A stretch of DNA of 64,000 nt from Mucor racemosus (lineage: Eukaryota > Mucoromycota > Mucoromycetes > Mucorales > Mucoraceae). This document shows, one piece after another, positions 12,648-23,869 of this stretch (positions are counted from its first letter, which is position 1; every line of letters starts with the position of its first letter). Made by a program: the position numbers and the translations under genes. The stretch is from positions 1,302,001 through 1,366,000 of the forward strand of contig JAPEHQ010000009.1 of NCBI GenBank assembly GCA_027405735.1, read 5' to 3'. The notes below the pieces were generated by a model. The model did no database searches, was not told where the DNA came from, and saw only the letters and a program-made list of their open reading frames with translations.

Positions 12648-13429
12648 TTCTCGAACATGTGTCACGAAAGATAGTGACTAGAACTTGACTGTATTGGACC
12701 TGAATCCATTGCATATAAAGTTTATTTCTGATCAATTGAATAAATTGAGTGTAATTCCTTGCTATAATTGATAAGTACCATGATGATAAGTCTCGCTTAA
12801 AACTGGAATTTTTAAAGATTTCATAGATATAAAGAATAATTAGAGATATCTAACAGTTGACTTGTGAATCTTACACCTCAATAATTGACAGGTTACATGT
12901 ATGCAATTGATCGCAACTTGCTCGTTGCCTAGCAACAGATGATGATCTTCAGGAACAGTTGTCATGGAAACCCAAAAATTCATTTGACATTTGACTATAT
13001 TCGGTATGTCGACTTTTTAAGGAGTTTTTGCAAAATGTTTTCACGATAAATAATGCTCATAAACTCTTTGAAATCATGTCTAGTATATCTGCTCATACTC
13101 TGGGATTTTTTTTTTCACATAAAATTCGATGTACGTTTTTGATGCTACTATTATTACTCCTAAGATTGTGCCATCTGACAATTTTTGCAAGGCATATTAT
13201 ACATTTAAAATTTTTTAAAATTTCAATCAAGCAATTTAAAAATATTTGAATTGTTTTATATTGTATTTATGATGTCTCTGTATACCTCAAAAAAATTTAT
13301 ATGATTATAGCGCATTAATTCAAGCCATTACACATGTATGACCTAACTTTTCAGTAAACTGAATTTGAAACAAATTGCTAAAAATCATATGTAAATTCAA
13401 ACCCCAAATAATTTTTTGGTAAAAAGGCA

Positions 13430-13437
13430 TATAAAAG
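13430..13437 (+). promoter_or_regulatory. TATA box of the lipase gene
   Basis: TATAAAAG lies about 85 nt upstream of the ATG at 13522 and is followed by a C/T-rich tract, a usual fungal core promoter arrangement. Confidence 0.5.
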
Positions 13438-13521
13438 GTCTATAATTCCTCTTTCCTCCTTCTTGCTCTGCATACTGCCTACATACCCTCTTTTATTTAT
13501 TCAAACTTATATAGCGGAAAA

Positions 13522-15527
13522 ATGTCATCAAAGGGCAAACAACTAGTGATGGAAATCACAATCCTTATATCTTTTGTTATAGCCTTGTTTGGCTATTATC
13601 TCAATTGCAAAGGACGATGGATACTAAGTCTGCTATGCTACTTGACGTCCGTTTTCATACTGTCAGTACCTATTGCCATGTATATTGGCTTCAAAACAAT
13701 TCAATACTTTATGCCATTTATAATGAGGTCATTGACTCGACTCAATCAACGACTGATGCCAATTGCCAAATATTTATCGCACCATAAAATTCTCGGTCCA
13801 TTAATAAGTATATTTATCAAGAGTCAATTCTTCATGTGGTTTATGGTATTGATGATGAGTGATCATGCCATTCGAATTGTCATGGGTAGATTTGCAGGTC
13901 AACATGCGTCAAATCAATATCTTTGTAAGTTTTATTATGGTACTTTTTTCAATTTGTGAATTCTTGATTAAAACTATGTTTATGGCGTAGCTTTGATCAA
14001 TGTGGGTGATAATCGATTCTTTAAATCGATTCACAAAGAACTGGATGTATCATTGATAAAAGAACAACAAGAGCAAGCTCACAAATTGGTCAACTATGGC
14101 AAAAGTAATCCGGATTTCAAACGACCTCAATATTCATTGTCCGTTGCACATTCATTATCTGTTGCAAGTAAATTAGCATATGAAGATGTTGCTGTAGTAA
14201 AGTATGAATTGGAAAAGGCTGGTTATGATGTTCAGCATACATTTAAAGCCATGGGATACAAGGTTTGTCGGATTAGCTGATGTATTAAGTTGTTTATATT
14301 CATTTCTTTTTACTTTATATAGAATGTTTGCGCTTATGTTATTGAAAAGGACAACGACGTTATATTAGTATTTAGAGGGTAATATATGGAATATATTATA
14401 CAATTGGAGTAATACTTATGCAGATAATATTAGAACAAACCCATTGAATATTCAAAATTATGTTACCAATGTAGATGCTGGATTAGCCAAAGTATCATCT
14501 CCAAGATGCTACATGGGCAAAGTACACAAAGGATTTTGGGACGCAATGGGAGCAACCGAAGCATCTGAATCATCACGATTAACTCATGAACAATCGTCTG
14601 AATCAGACATTCATATTAATTTAAGCAGTGCTTCTTTATATCAATCATTCACAACATCAGTTTTTGGAATTATGCGCATTATCAAGGCACTTTCATTTAA
14701 TGTTTTCGCAAATGTCCTTGATCCCGTTGATGCAAGCTGGGCGGGACATAATTCAGCCATAATTAGACATCAAAGTATGTATACGCAAGCAGAGGAATTC
14801 ATTTTGGAGTTGTTTAAGGACGCAGCTGTTATGGATGTTGGAAAGAAAAAGAGATTTTATATCACAGGGCATTCGCTCGGTGGTGCTCTTGCAACAATTT
14901 TCCTTGCTAAAATGATACAAAAAGAGAGCTCTCTCCTTGATTATTTTGAAGGTTTATATACTTATGGTCAACCCAATATTGGAGATCAAGATTTTAGTAA
15001 AGCATTTAGTCAAGACATTACATGCAAAATATTTAATCATGTTTATAACAATGGTATATGTCGAGTAAATATTCTATAATATGCAAATGATTAACATGAA
15101 ATGTACAGATATTGTACCTCGAATCCCTTACTGGTATAGTCCACCTCCAGGTACCTTGATATTTATAGATTCTTCTTACAAGATTTCCATCTACCCACCA
15201 AATCAAAAGACTCAAGAACCAATTCCACTTCGAAGTATTTCATATCTTCATCTTTCAGGTTTATTGAATAAGCATGTTATTATGAGATTAAGATCAGAAA
15301 CACCAATTCGTATATTATTTCGTATTGTGCTTCCATTTTTTATCAATGATCATTTCCCATCTGATTATAGTGATGCTTTATTATCAGGAGATATTAAATG
15401 GGTTATTTTGGGTGAAAATGAAGCAGGTTGTGATGAAGGAGAGGAATACCAAGAAAATGAAAAGAAACCTTCTTCATCAAAACGTTATAGCTTGCAAATT
15501 GCACAAGAAGAAGAAGGAATGCAATGA
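13522..15527 (+). CDS. membrane-anchored class-3 lipase (alpha/beta hydrolase)
   Basis: Triacylglycerol-lipase-like serine hydrolase. Five exons (13522-13924, 13991-14262, 14323-14378, 14434-15053, 15109-15527), all GT-AG and in frame, give 589 residues. The N-terminal about 135 residues have two or three strongly hydrophobic segments (starting at about residues 10, 30 and 105), so the protein is probably anchored in an internal membrane. The lipase_3 core follows: NVCAYVIEKDNDVILVFRG, the nucleophile elbow GHSLGGA (Ser about 391), YGQPNIGDQDF, the likely catalytic Asp in NNDIVPRIP (about 451) and the likely catalytic His in YLHLSG (about 497). The C-terminus is acidic and Lys-rich. The layout (N-terminal membrane segments plus class-3 lipase) recalls vacuolar, autophagic or diacylglycerol lipases; substrate is unknown. 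Start is the first ATG after the TATA box. Confidence 0.9.
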
Positions 15528-15864
15528 TAGACTAGCACATTTTAGATAATGCAACATGTACATCCTGTTTACGAATATAAATCTTAGACTGTATCATATA
15601 TACAAGCAAATAAACTGCTCAAGAAAAAAACGTTGTCTTGATGATTGGGTTATAAACTTTTTTAATAATAAAGATTTTGTGTTACATGTGTGTAATCAAA
15701 TACAATACTATTTATAAAGTGATGCACTTGACATTGATATGTTGAATTATATAATATTTTTTTTTATACCAAGATGCAAAGCAAACAGTATCAGATACTA
15801 ACATACATATAAATTACGATCATATAGTACTGATTATGTATGTGTATTTTAAAAGATTTGTTTG
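15528..15864. other. convergent 3' intergenic region
   Basis: AT-rich spacer between the converging lipase and secreted-protein genes, with AATAAA-like hexamers on both strands near 15610 and 15668. Nothing else is seen. Confidence 0.45.
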
Positions 15865-16429
15865 TTAACATTTAGGAAATGTGGAGTTATCAACTGAAAC
15901 ACCTAAAGGTATAATGATTTTATCTTGAGGAGTTCCAGTTGGCTCAATGATAGATCCATTTGCTGAAGTGATAGTATTATAAATGGGTGTAAATACTAAT
16001 GAGAAATCAAATGTTGTTGGAGGATATCTAGAAAAGAAATGACAATTTGGCACTCTAAAGCTGTCTTTACGTTGAACATTTTGACTTCCACCAGGATAAG
16101 CCATTGTGTTTAAACCTCTAGAAACTTGCAATGAAACAGTATTTGCACTGTTTGCTTGTTCTGTCCATACAAAATCGACATTGAGAGAATTTGGATAATA
16201 ATCATTCAAAGGGGGGTTTGCTATACTAGACGTTAGATTACAAGAAACCCTGAAAAAAAATAGAATACATCTTACTTGTTTGTGCTCCAATGATTGTATA
16301 TGTGATATTTAAAAGCTCTTTATTGTATATAATCTCATTTACTTTTGGTACGTCGACATTGACAACATTTTGGGCACTAACAGCAGCTGATAATAATGAA
16401 ATGAAAACTGTTCCAAGTGAGATCTTCAT
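15865..16429 (-). CDS. small secreted protein, possibly Kre9/Knh-like N-domain
   Basis: Two exons (16429-16276 and 16220-15865) give 169 residues. The first about 19 residues are a clear signal peptide (MKISLGTVFISLLSAAVSA). The rest is beta-rich with N-glycosylation sequons (NIT, NGS, NST) and pairs of cysteines, ending SVDNSTFPKC. A 26-nt intron would also restore the frame, but the chosen 55-nt intron keeps frame, uses a CTAAC branch site shortly before the acceptor and has the normal length for this genome. The opening pattern (VDVP-V-E-L-ITY) and a WTEQ segment faintly resemble the Kre9/Knh1 Ser-Thr-rich domain; this is weak. No GPI tail is seen, so it is probably released or wall-associated. 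Confidence 0.7.
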
Positions 16430-16549
16430 TGTATGATATAGATTTAATGTATAGCAGACAAAAGAAAAAGAAAATTAAGAAAATTGAGTTTTTTTTTTAC
16501 TGTTATAAATAGTATTATGTATTTATGTGTAACAACAAATCATGAAAAT

Positions 16550-18001
16550 CTAAAGAGGTACATTGGCATTCAATAAACATAACATGGCAATACTTTCACC
16601 AAAATATGTTGCTTCCAATTGCTTCATTTCTCTTTGAATTTGTTCAAGTTGAACATTCCATCCAAGTAACCAAAACAAGAAACAAGCTGGAGCTACAAAT
16701 GCCATATCTGTGTAATCAACATAGCATGCGCCATCCAATCTGTAACCAGCTTTAATTCCACAATCTCCATTGCCACCACCTCGAGCAAGTTGGCCAGCGA
16801 AAAAATGTGCCTGAGTTTCAAGAAGAGGTCGTACACGTTCGTCTTTAGTCAACATGTAATAATGGCCGATACGCCAAGGTACACGGCAAGAATTCCAATT
16901 GTAATCCTTATCATGTTCACTTTCTAATACTTCCCCTGTAGCAGGATAATAAAGCCCGCTATTTTGGTCCAGTTTAAGAAAATCTGCAATAAGCCCTGTT
17001 TGAGGATTGAGTGAAAGTTGACCTACCACACAATTGACAATGGCAGCAATTACATTTCCCCACTGCTCTTTACGTTGTGCATCTTCCTAAACCCGAAAAG
17101 TTATTATTATCGGCTAATTTACCCGACCAACTCATATTTAAATACATACATAATAGAATATCAAGTAACCACTCAAAATGAAATCACTTGGTCTTGTAAG
17201 TAAATAAGCATCATCTCCTGGATCTGCCCAATCACCAATTAAAGGCATATGTGTTTGATGGTTGATACAATGTTGATAAATACAGCCTGCTAATTCTGTA
17301 GCAGCTTGACGATAATCAATTTCCCCATGGGGTCCTCCTCTGCCCCAGACCTTAGCTGCAACGAACAAGGCAGTGCAAACATCAACATCGCCGTCAGTAG
17401 CACAATTCTCACCACCTTCATCGCCTGGAATAAATCTTCCATGATGGTCTGCTTTTTGCTGCCATCTATAGAAGTTTAGTGTGTTAACAATTTGTTGCTC
17501 ATGTCAAACTTGCATCTCTCTCAATCAAAAATACATTACTGCATTAATCCTTTGCTATTTCTAAACCGAGTAAAATATCTATAGAGACCTATTATAAAAT
17601 AAGGTTTTTGTTAGCTTGGTTTCGGTCCATGGTGATTTTATTATCGTTCAAGCATCATTGTACTACAACATGTATATAATAACATACCATCAAAATCTTG
17701 TTGATTACGTTTTGAAACCGCAATAAGCATGCCATAGCCTATATAAAGAGTCAAGATGAATTCTATTTTTAAAATTTGCATATATATTCTTATACCATGA
17801 GCTTCAGAGCAGGTCATTTCCTTTAAGTTTTCCTTGGGCTCTTTATAATAAACATACAAGCCATCTTCATAACTTCTTAAATATCTATGTCAAGGCACAA
17901 TTTCATTTTTATCGTAAGAAATACTTCTAAACCCTTTAAAATTATATATATACAACTCACTTGCTTCTCCATGTAACGTAATTTTGTTCTAAATCAGACA
18001 T
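16550..18001 (-). CDS. glycoside hydrolase family 8 protein
   Basis: Retaining/inverting class: GH8 enzymes are inverting (alpha/alpha)6-barrel hydrolases acting on chitosan, cellulose or xylan. Six exons (18001-17961, 17884-17796, 17738-17688, 17588-17540, 17465-17150, 17086-16550) give 360 residues, a normal GH8 length. The GH8 landmark CSEAHGYGMLIA holds the proposed acid Glu (E41); ATDGDVDVCTALFVAAKVWG holds the conserved Asp residues (about D101, D103). Later barrel motifs include RPSDFILSGYL and NWNSCRVPWRIGHYY. There is no signal peptide: the protein opens MSDLEQNYVTWRSK, so it is predicted cytosolic or unconventionally exported. GH8 is mainly bacterial, and presence in a fungus suggests old lateral transfer, although five introns show it is now a normal nuclear gene. 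Substrate cannot be told from sequence; chitosan is attractive in a chitosan-rich fungal wall. Confidence 0.88.
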
Positions 18002-18379
18002 ATTTGTTTCTTAAAAAAAAAAAAAAAAAAGTTTACCAAGGAAGGAAAAGAAGAAGAAAGAGAATCTACGAACCCAGATACAGTAATATTGTGGCGGCAT
18101 AAGAAACCGCCTTGCTATGAGCATTGTACAACAAAATGACACTTTGGTCTTGGCATAGATTTTATTCACATTTTTTTGAGATGCTCGAATCAGTTTTAAT
18201 AACGAATTCAAATAAAAGATATTCTTTATGTATTTGAGCGTCTAGCATTATAATGTATAAAGCAAAAGATAAACAATTCAAATTATAAACTAAAAAATCA
18301 GTTATCGCAAGCGGCAGTGGTAGCGCTCAAAACCAATTCAAAAAGGTTCAATTTCAAGAAAGTGCATTTTTTTCAAGAT
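18002..18379. other. upstream region of the GH8 gene
   Basis: AT-rich sequence with an A-run at 18013-18030 just upstream of the GH8 ATG. The 66-codon open frame on the minus strand overlaps the A-run and has no recognisable domain. Nothing else was identified. Confidence 0.4.
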
Positions 18380-18900
18380 TGTTACTATATGTTTCAAAAT
18401 CGGAACGTACCACCTTTTTTATAACTAATCCCCATACTAAACAAGTTTCTTTGGGATATACTTTAGGCAATTTAAAATATACATGGATTGCTTATATTAT
18501 GCTATCTGTTCCTGAAATTATTTTATACCCCACGAAAAACTCGAAAACGTGTAAAATTCACTGCTTCTTTAATTAAAAAGCTTGGTCTCACCTTTCATCC
18601 CTGCTCTATGTTTTTTTTTCACTAAATAACACCAAGAAAATATTACATGCCAATGTACCTGAGATGTTCAGCTTTAATCTAAAAACTAGCATCTAAAAAT
18701 ATTCTATTTTTTGCAATTGCTATTAATTTTTCAGTGCTAATGTTTCAGATTTTTACGCGTATTTCACTGCTAAGAATTGAAAACTTCGAGGCTTAATATG
18801 TCCACAAAAAATTAAGCTATACTAACACTTTTTAATAATAAAACTTACTTGTTTTGAAGTACTCTATTATAACAAATTTTAGTATGGAAAAATTTTGGGC
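18380..18900 (-). repeat. dispersed repeat R1, copy b (inverted, truncated)
   Basis: Read on the minus strand, this matches 5570-6070 and the end of copy c (40840-41140), for example the shared stretch around GAACATCTCAGGTACATTGG and GGAACAGATAGCATAAT. It stops at about 18900, where macro-repeat R2 begins, so the R1 copy was truncated there or R2 joined it. The part matching 4890-5560 is absent. Confidence 0.7.
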
Positions 18901-18906
18901 ATTTCA

Positions 18907-19630
18907 GTGATGACCATGTTTATGTTTATGACGTTGGAGGGGAAGAATAAAACTTAATGTAAATCACCTCTAGCGCATTAATTATCACGTAAGGCTATAT
19001 TATCATCAAATAAACTACCACACAATATTAACATGTGTAAATATTGATAGTAATAAGCTTGAATCAAGTGGGTACAGCATCATTAATTCTTGAAAAAGTT
19101 CTCAAGTATTATAAAATCTCTTATTTTTAAGACTTACAAGGCTTATAAGCGGAATATTAATTTAGAAAATTATTCTTGTCCAGATCATCAATTTTGACAT
19201 TTTTTAATTTTTTTTTTCTGATTTTGCAAATCTAGAGTGAATTATACTACCAATAATAAAAGCAAAAAATATACACATATGCAGAATTTAGCGCTCTATT
19301 TGGTCAATAAAAAATAATAGATATCTTTTTGTCAAATATTACATGAAAATCCTTTAAACAAAAAACCGTTTTTGGGCCAAAAATGCTAAGTTTCATTACT
19401 TAACATTTAATATTAAGCTTTTATAAAATGCGTATTACCTATGGCTACAATTTTCTCTCACAATGTAGTACATTTAAATGTTGATTTTGGTATCAAAATT
19501 TGATTTTTCTATTTTTTGATCAAAATCATGAGTGTTGGTAAGGATAAAATGAGTCCCGAAAATGTCCGCTACAAAGTCTGAGTTTTCAGACCGCACATGG
19601 TTAAGTATAAGAAAAGTTGAAAAAATGCCT
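18907..19630 (+). repeat. macro-repeat R2, about 0.72-kb direct repeat, copy 1
   Basis: Nearly co-linear with 23870-24044 plus 29915-30460 (same strand) and with 62085-62815 (opposite strand). It starts inside the dynein-like fragment (the reading ..SDDHVYVYDVG) and ends after a shared GTACATGGTTAA-like block. The interior is AT-rich with no open frame. Copies 1 and 2 flank about 4.2 kb of shared internal sequence. The ends are not TG...CA, so these are not ordinary LTRs. Confidence 0.75.
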
Positions 19631-20837
19631 TTTTATTTAGAACTTAGATATGATGCCATAGTATAAAAGACTTAACAGCCGTTCAATCTTGCTATGCTCA
19701 ATTACGGCGTCTCTCTACTGGTTTGCTTTTGCAATTTTTTAATGAATGTATGATATGACAGACGCTTTTTCTAATAGAAAATTTCATGTTTCTATCGTAG
19801 TAACAGATATTGCCTATTTTGCTTAGTTTATAGTTCAGGCGCTGTAATGCTGCTTTTACATTGGCTGAATGTGCAATTTAGTAGGGTTTTAAATGCGCTA
19901 ATTAACTAAATAATGTAAAGCCTTGGAAATCCTTTTATATGTGTGTTGTTTCTCTCTTTTTGTTTTCATATTCCAAGGATATCTTCACCGTTTGATAAGG
20001 CATATCAGCAGACTATTACCAAGCTTGTATTCTTTTGATTCATCTAAATATGCATGCTAACATAAGGGACTAATATTTTTAATGTAGGTAGCAGTCTATA
20101 TTGGAGATTAATATTTTCATTTTACCGCATTCTAAGCTCAAATATCATTATTTATTACTACCGTATTTTTGGATGTACTTCTTGATTACCAGATCAAACC
20201 GAAGGCAATGATCTTTACATATATTCAATGAAAAGCTAGAACTGGTTACAAACTTACGAAATATTCCAAGAAAGTGATAAAATTTCAAATGATATAGAAA
20301 CACAAAAAAAAAGAACAATCTGATGTATTGCCTAATTACCATATTTTGATTGTATATATACTGTATTTAAAAACAAATCTTTTTACAGCTGACAATCGTA
20401 AACTAAAATAATAAGTTTAAAGAATGTTAATTTGTTTAATTTTATGAGTGATAAAGTAACATTTATAATCTTAGTAGATATGACTTGCGGTATAAATGTA
20501 AGTAGTAGGTGTTGTTTAACTTTATGCTCAAGCAAAGTTCATTGTTGCTGTAAACATTATAGCTATAAACATATTTACAAATAATAATAATCGTAAATAT
20601 ATTGGCTCTTGCATGTATTGCTCTACATCAACAACGTATTGAATTGTATTGTCTATAATCTGCTCATTATGCTCATGGTCAGGCTTTATTATTATGCACA
20701 AATAAGAATAATGATATACTTATGGACAATTCTACTATTATGCACACATGGGATTAATGTCATGCACACGGACAGAATCTATAATTCTGCACATACAGGC
20801 TTTTCGTTATGCTCGTGTGCAGTTACTTTTGTTGTGC

Positions 20838-21201
20838 CTAGGATTTCACAAACAACGCACCGTATTACGGTTAACCGAGTTTGACTGCTTTAACGGGCCG
20901 TTTTTTATGCAAACTCGAATGAGGGTATTCGAGTTTCTTCCTTTTTTTTTTGTCAGCTAAACTCGAAAACAGGATTGAAAAAATACTTTAAGTTGTGAAA
21001 CTGTCAAATATGCTATTATCAATTCATAATCCCATATAAACTTGACAAGGTTGCTATTAACAGCCTCCTTAAGGCAAACCAATACTTGCTCCCACCCCGT
21101 TTTTTATCTGGGTTACAAAAAAACGGGCCGTTTTCCAACTCGAATCGAATGGCCGTTTCCGTTAAAACTCGATTCAAACTCGAATCGAAGCCCATTCCTA
21201 G
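20838..21201. mobile_element. 364-bp MITE-like insertion (R4) with 6-bp target duplication
   Basis: Relative to the inverted R2 copy at about 60921-60934, which is uninterrupted, this block is inserted and flanked by TTGTGC on both sides (20832-20837 and 21202-21207). Its ends are imperfect inverted repeats, CTAGGATT... and ...ATTCCTAG. Inside are two copies of ACGGGCCGTTTT and several ACTCGAAT/ACTCGATT motifs. No coding capacity, hence non-autonomous. Superfamily is unclear: a 6-bp duplication is not typical of hAT (8) or Tc1 (2). Confidence 0.75.
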
Positions 21202-21494
21202 TTGTGCCCACGTGCATCTTGTTATCTTTTTAGCCATTATTCAGTGGGCGCAACTGCTTATCAGGCTATAGTGTGTAGCCCACCTGGGCACAACAAAATC
21301 ATCTTGTGCAGCACAGGTCGGCCGTAGTGCTTTTATATATAAATCCTTTAAATTTGTGATTTTATGGACTTTTTTTCAATCCGGTTGTATCATCTTATAC
21401 TTTTCAAGTTGAATCTGTTATCAGGCTAATAATGTTGTTGTAGGTTGTATTTATGCTTTACTTAAAATAAGCCTTTGAATAATTAATAGCAATA

Positions 21495-21720
21495 TAGTCG
21501 AATCTTAATTTTTGTATGAAATTTCGATACCTGCATCTTATAGCTACTTGGAATATTTAAGCAACCGCGTCCGGGCTGTCCGGTGATTTTTTCTAGAGAT
21601 TTAAAGCTTGGAAATATCATTAGATGGCCGCTTCCAGAGATTGTTCGGCTTTTTTTGGAAGAGTGACCATTAGCAAAAATATGATTGATCCATTTCAATT
21701 CATAGATTACTATCAAACAA
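21495..21720 (-). mobile_element. residual right end of the Tc1/mariner-type element in R2 copy A
   Basis: Read on the minus strand this matches 57670-57868, the right end of the transposon at 55758-57868, including the terminal inverted repeat (here degenerate, ATAGTCGAATCTT). Translations of both copies share KITG, GRGCL and MQVSKFHTKIK, but no transposase domain. The flank outside the terminal repeat is also shared, so the insertion predates the split of the two R2 copies. Confidence 0.6.
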
Positions 21721-21946
21721 ATCTAATGACTCAATAATGCCTTAAATTGCAACTTAGGATCTCAATGTCAAATCAATATAAAAGGTCGTACTTTATATCT
21801 AAATAAACAATATCTTGTTTTTATTATACAGTTGAAGAACTAATTTATTACTCATTCTCTTTTAATTGTATTCTTTTTTAAGTATTATTCATCAAACCTA
21901 AAAATATACAACAAGGCTAAACCTTTTGCAATTCTGTAGATCAGCG

Positions 21947-22138
21947 CTAGAAGTAGTACTTGCCATTGCAACGGGAGGTCGTTTGGATTGATATTCGTTG
22001 AGAAGAATTGATGGGCTTGCTGGTCTTAGTAGGTGTACGTAGCAGGTAACCAACTTGTTGCTCAAACTGGCTCAACGTACAGTACAATGATCCATGGATG
22101 CCGGTAGTATTGGTGTCGAGCCGGGTTTTGCCAGCCAA
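21947..22138 (-). other. coding-like island of unknown origin
   Basis: A 63-codon open frame on the minus strand in a locally GC-richer patch, with protein-like composition (reads MAGKTRLDTNTTGIHG at its start). It is not shared with the right-arm R2 copy, which stops at the window edge. No family recognised; possibly a remnant of a captured gene or of a transposon protein. Confidence 0.25.
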
Positions 22139-22352
22139 ATTTACTACATAGTATGCATATCATATGCATTAATGAAAAAGGAAAAAATTTGCTAGACATA
22201 TGCAAAAGCTATTAAGAAAAAAAAAAGAGGATCATAATCGATGAGAAGCAAGGTCATCGGAGATTCTCTTTCAAAACTCATATAATCCTAATACCAAAGG
22301 GCTTCCCCTTTGGCGGGTCTGAGCTCACGAATATGTGTGTCGCACTCAATTT

Positions 22353-22368
22353 GTAGCGCATGCGCTAC
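22353..22368. repeat. perfect 16-bp palindrome in R2
   Basis: GTAGCGCATGCGCTAC reads the same on both strands. It is GC-rich against the AT-rich surroundings and is preserved without change in the inverted R2 copy at 63981-63996. Confidence 0.8.
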
Positions 22369-22445
22369 CCGTTAAGCTTGCAACTCTCGTTTGGTCTACA
22401 ATTTTAACACCCGTACTTGTGCACATCATGTATTTGTCAGTTTTT

Positions 22446-22753
22446 CACTGCAGGTAATACGTCCATATTTTTGTAGTGTAGAGAAAATTATGTAAGCAAT
22501 GAAAAAAAATTGAGAACATTGTAATATAATGGTAATATTTTCCAAATAAGCAAATAAAAAAGGATTCACGAATATAGAGAACCTATAGAAAGTATATAAT
22601 TTTGAATAAAGCGTTGGAGCATGCATGCAAAATGCGAGTTTCACCATTGTAATATGAGCATATTACTACACCGTATTCCGCTGCTGTAAGGTAATAATAT
22701 GTTCGTTTTACCATGCGTATTCCCTGCGTATTCAGTAAAAATTAGTTACAGTG
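22446..22753. mobile_element. 308-bp MITE-like insertion (R3) with CACTG ends
   Basis: The block starts CACTGCA and ends TTACAGTG (inverted termini) and is flanked by TTT on both sides (22443-22445, 22754-22756). The inverted R2 copy near 63905-63912 lacks it and joins the flanks directly. Related sequence occurs at 56973-57170 (starting CACTGCAACTA) and at about 60590-60827, sharing the ACACCGTATTC and GCATGCATAC-like blocks. Termini and 3-bp duplication resemble the CACTA/CMC superfamily; there is no coding capacity. Confidence 0.72.
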
Positions 22754-23869
22754 TTTCACTGTTTTGGGAAATGCAGCAAATTAAGTTGTATCTTTTCTTT
22801 TTGGAAATAATAGTAGAGCTTTCCAGAAATTAGTAGCCAATTTTGTCTAGAAAATGCATATTTTTGATGGAGATATAAACAAAACTCAACGTTAGTACAC
22901 TAATAATATTAAGCTGTATAACAGAAAAATTGAATATGTATGAATGTATAAAGGAATCTTTACTAAAATGGGAGTTAGTATAACATTAGCTACAATGCAT
23001 AGAAACGCAAGTGATATTCAACAGATGCAGTTGCAGGTGGAAATTCAGTTTTTAGAAGTATAAACACCTATGATTATACTGGAAAATCAAATAAGCATTA
23101 TTGATCAAACTAAAAATAGACACCAACTTTCCAATCCACCAGTGTTAAATGTAGGTATTAATTGTATAAATCCTACCAATGCGAAATGATAATATCATAT
23201 ACTGTACTAATTAGTTTGACGACTATAAACAATGATAATAATAATAGGATCAAGTTTTTAACATAGCAATAACAAACAATTACCAACAGTATAATAGTAA
23301 ATTGTAGTTTAGCTCACTATAGTTCAATATGACCGGATATTAATGAATCAGAGAAAATACAATGCTAAAAAATTGATACCCAATGTATATCGAGGTCAAG
23401 ATTAATGAAAGGTGCATTCATTATTGTGTAGTGGAAATTGTAGCATTCTGATGGATAGAAATTACAGGACCAAGGCGTTGTGTTTGTTTCAGGATTTTTA
23501 AAAGGGTTTAAAATCATACTCCATCAACAAACTTACTTATATCTTAAATACTCACCATATGCTATTAGTATCATCTTGTTTTTTTTATTTAATTGCTGCA
23601 TTAGTAAAAATCAAGCTTTTCATAGCTTACTGTATAACAATGACAGTGGGATATTTCTAAGTTTAGATTGACATTTATCATAAGGCTTGTTGACGATACG
23701 TTTGATACTACTGTAAATGGAACCAGTTAATTTAGTTTATTATGAAATTTGAATGCAAATACCGAGGAGTCATTTGTAAGTAATTAAGTTGGCTCTGGTA
23801 AAGCATTGAATAAATTAGGTTGTTAAGACAAAGAGGAGTGTAAAAAGGCGGCAATAGGTTCCAACGATG
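22754..23869 (+). repeat. macro-repeat R2, internal part (right half)
   Basis: Co-linear with about 62816-63900 on the opposite strand, for example the shared block around ATAGAAATTACAGGACCAAG (about 23455-23474). AT-rich; the only coding-like content is the dynein intermediate chain fragment at its right end. Confidence 0.7.

Larger units (their letters stand above)
12562..13521. other. divergent promoter region between MSH6 and the lipase
   Basis: About 960 bases between two divergent start codons. The MSH6 side carries ACGCGC motifs on opposite strands at 12619-12624 and 12642-12647. The lipase side has a TATAAAAG box at 13430-13437, about 85 nt before the lipase ATG, followed by a pyrimidine-rich stretch typical of fungal transcription start areas. 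The middle is AT-rich without coding signal. Confidence 0.55.
19631..22348 (+). repeat. macro-repeat R2, internal part (left half)
   Basis: 19640-20830 and 21202-21335 match 60829-62070 in inverted orientation, with one extra block of about 110 bases in the right-arm copy. 21320-21720 matches 58050-57670 in inverted orientation. The segment around 20660-20820 is built of short hyphenated repeats with TATGCAC/TATGCTC cores. No intact gene is visible; the minus-strand frame at 20148-20342 lacks a recognisable domain. 21720-22348 has no partner elsewhere in the window. Confidence 0.65.

Noticed and set aside
16250..16275. A 26-nt mini-intron or a frameshift in the small secreted protein gene
   Set aside because: A 55-nt intron (16275-16221) with a CTAAC branch site restores the frame equally well and has the normal intron length, so no unusual event is needed.
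22281..22440. Possible structured RNA or tRNA around the GC-richer patch near the palindrome
   Set aside because: No tRNA A/B boxes or cloverleaf could be drawn; the GC content is explained by the short palindrome.
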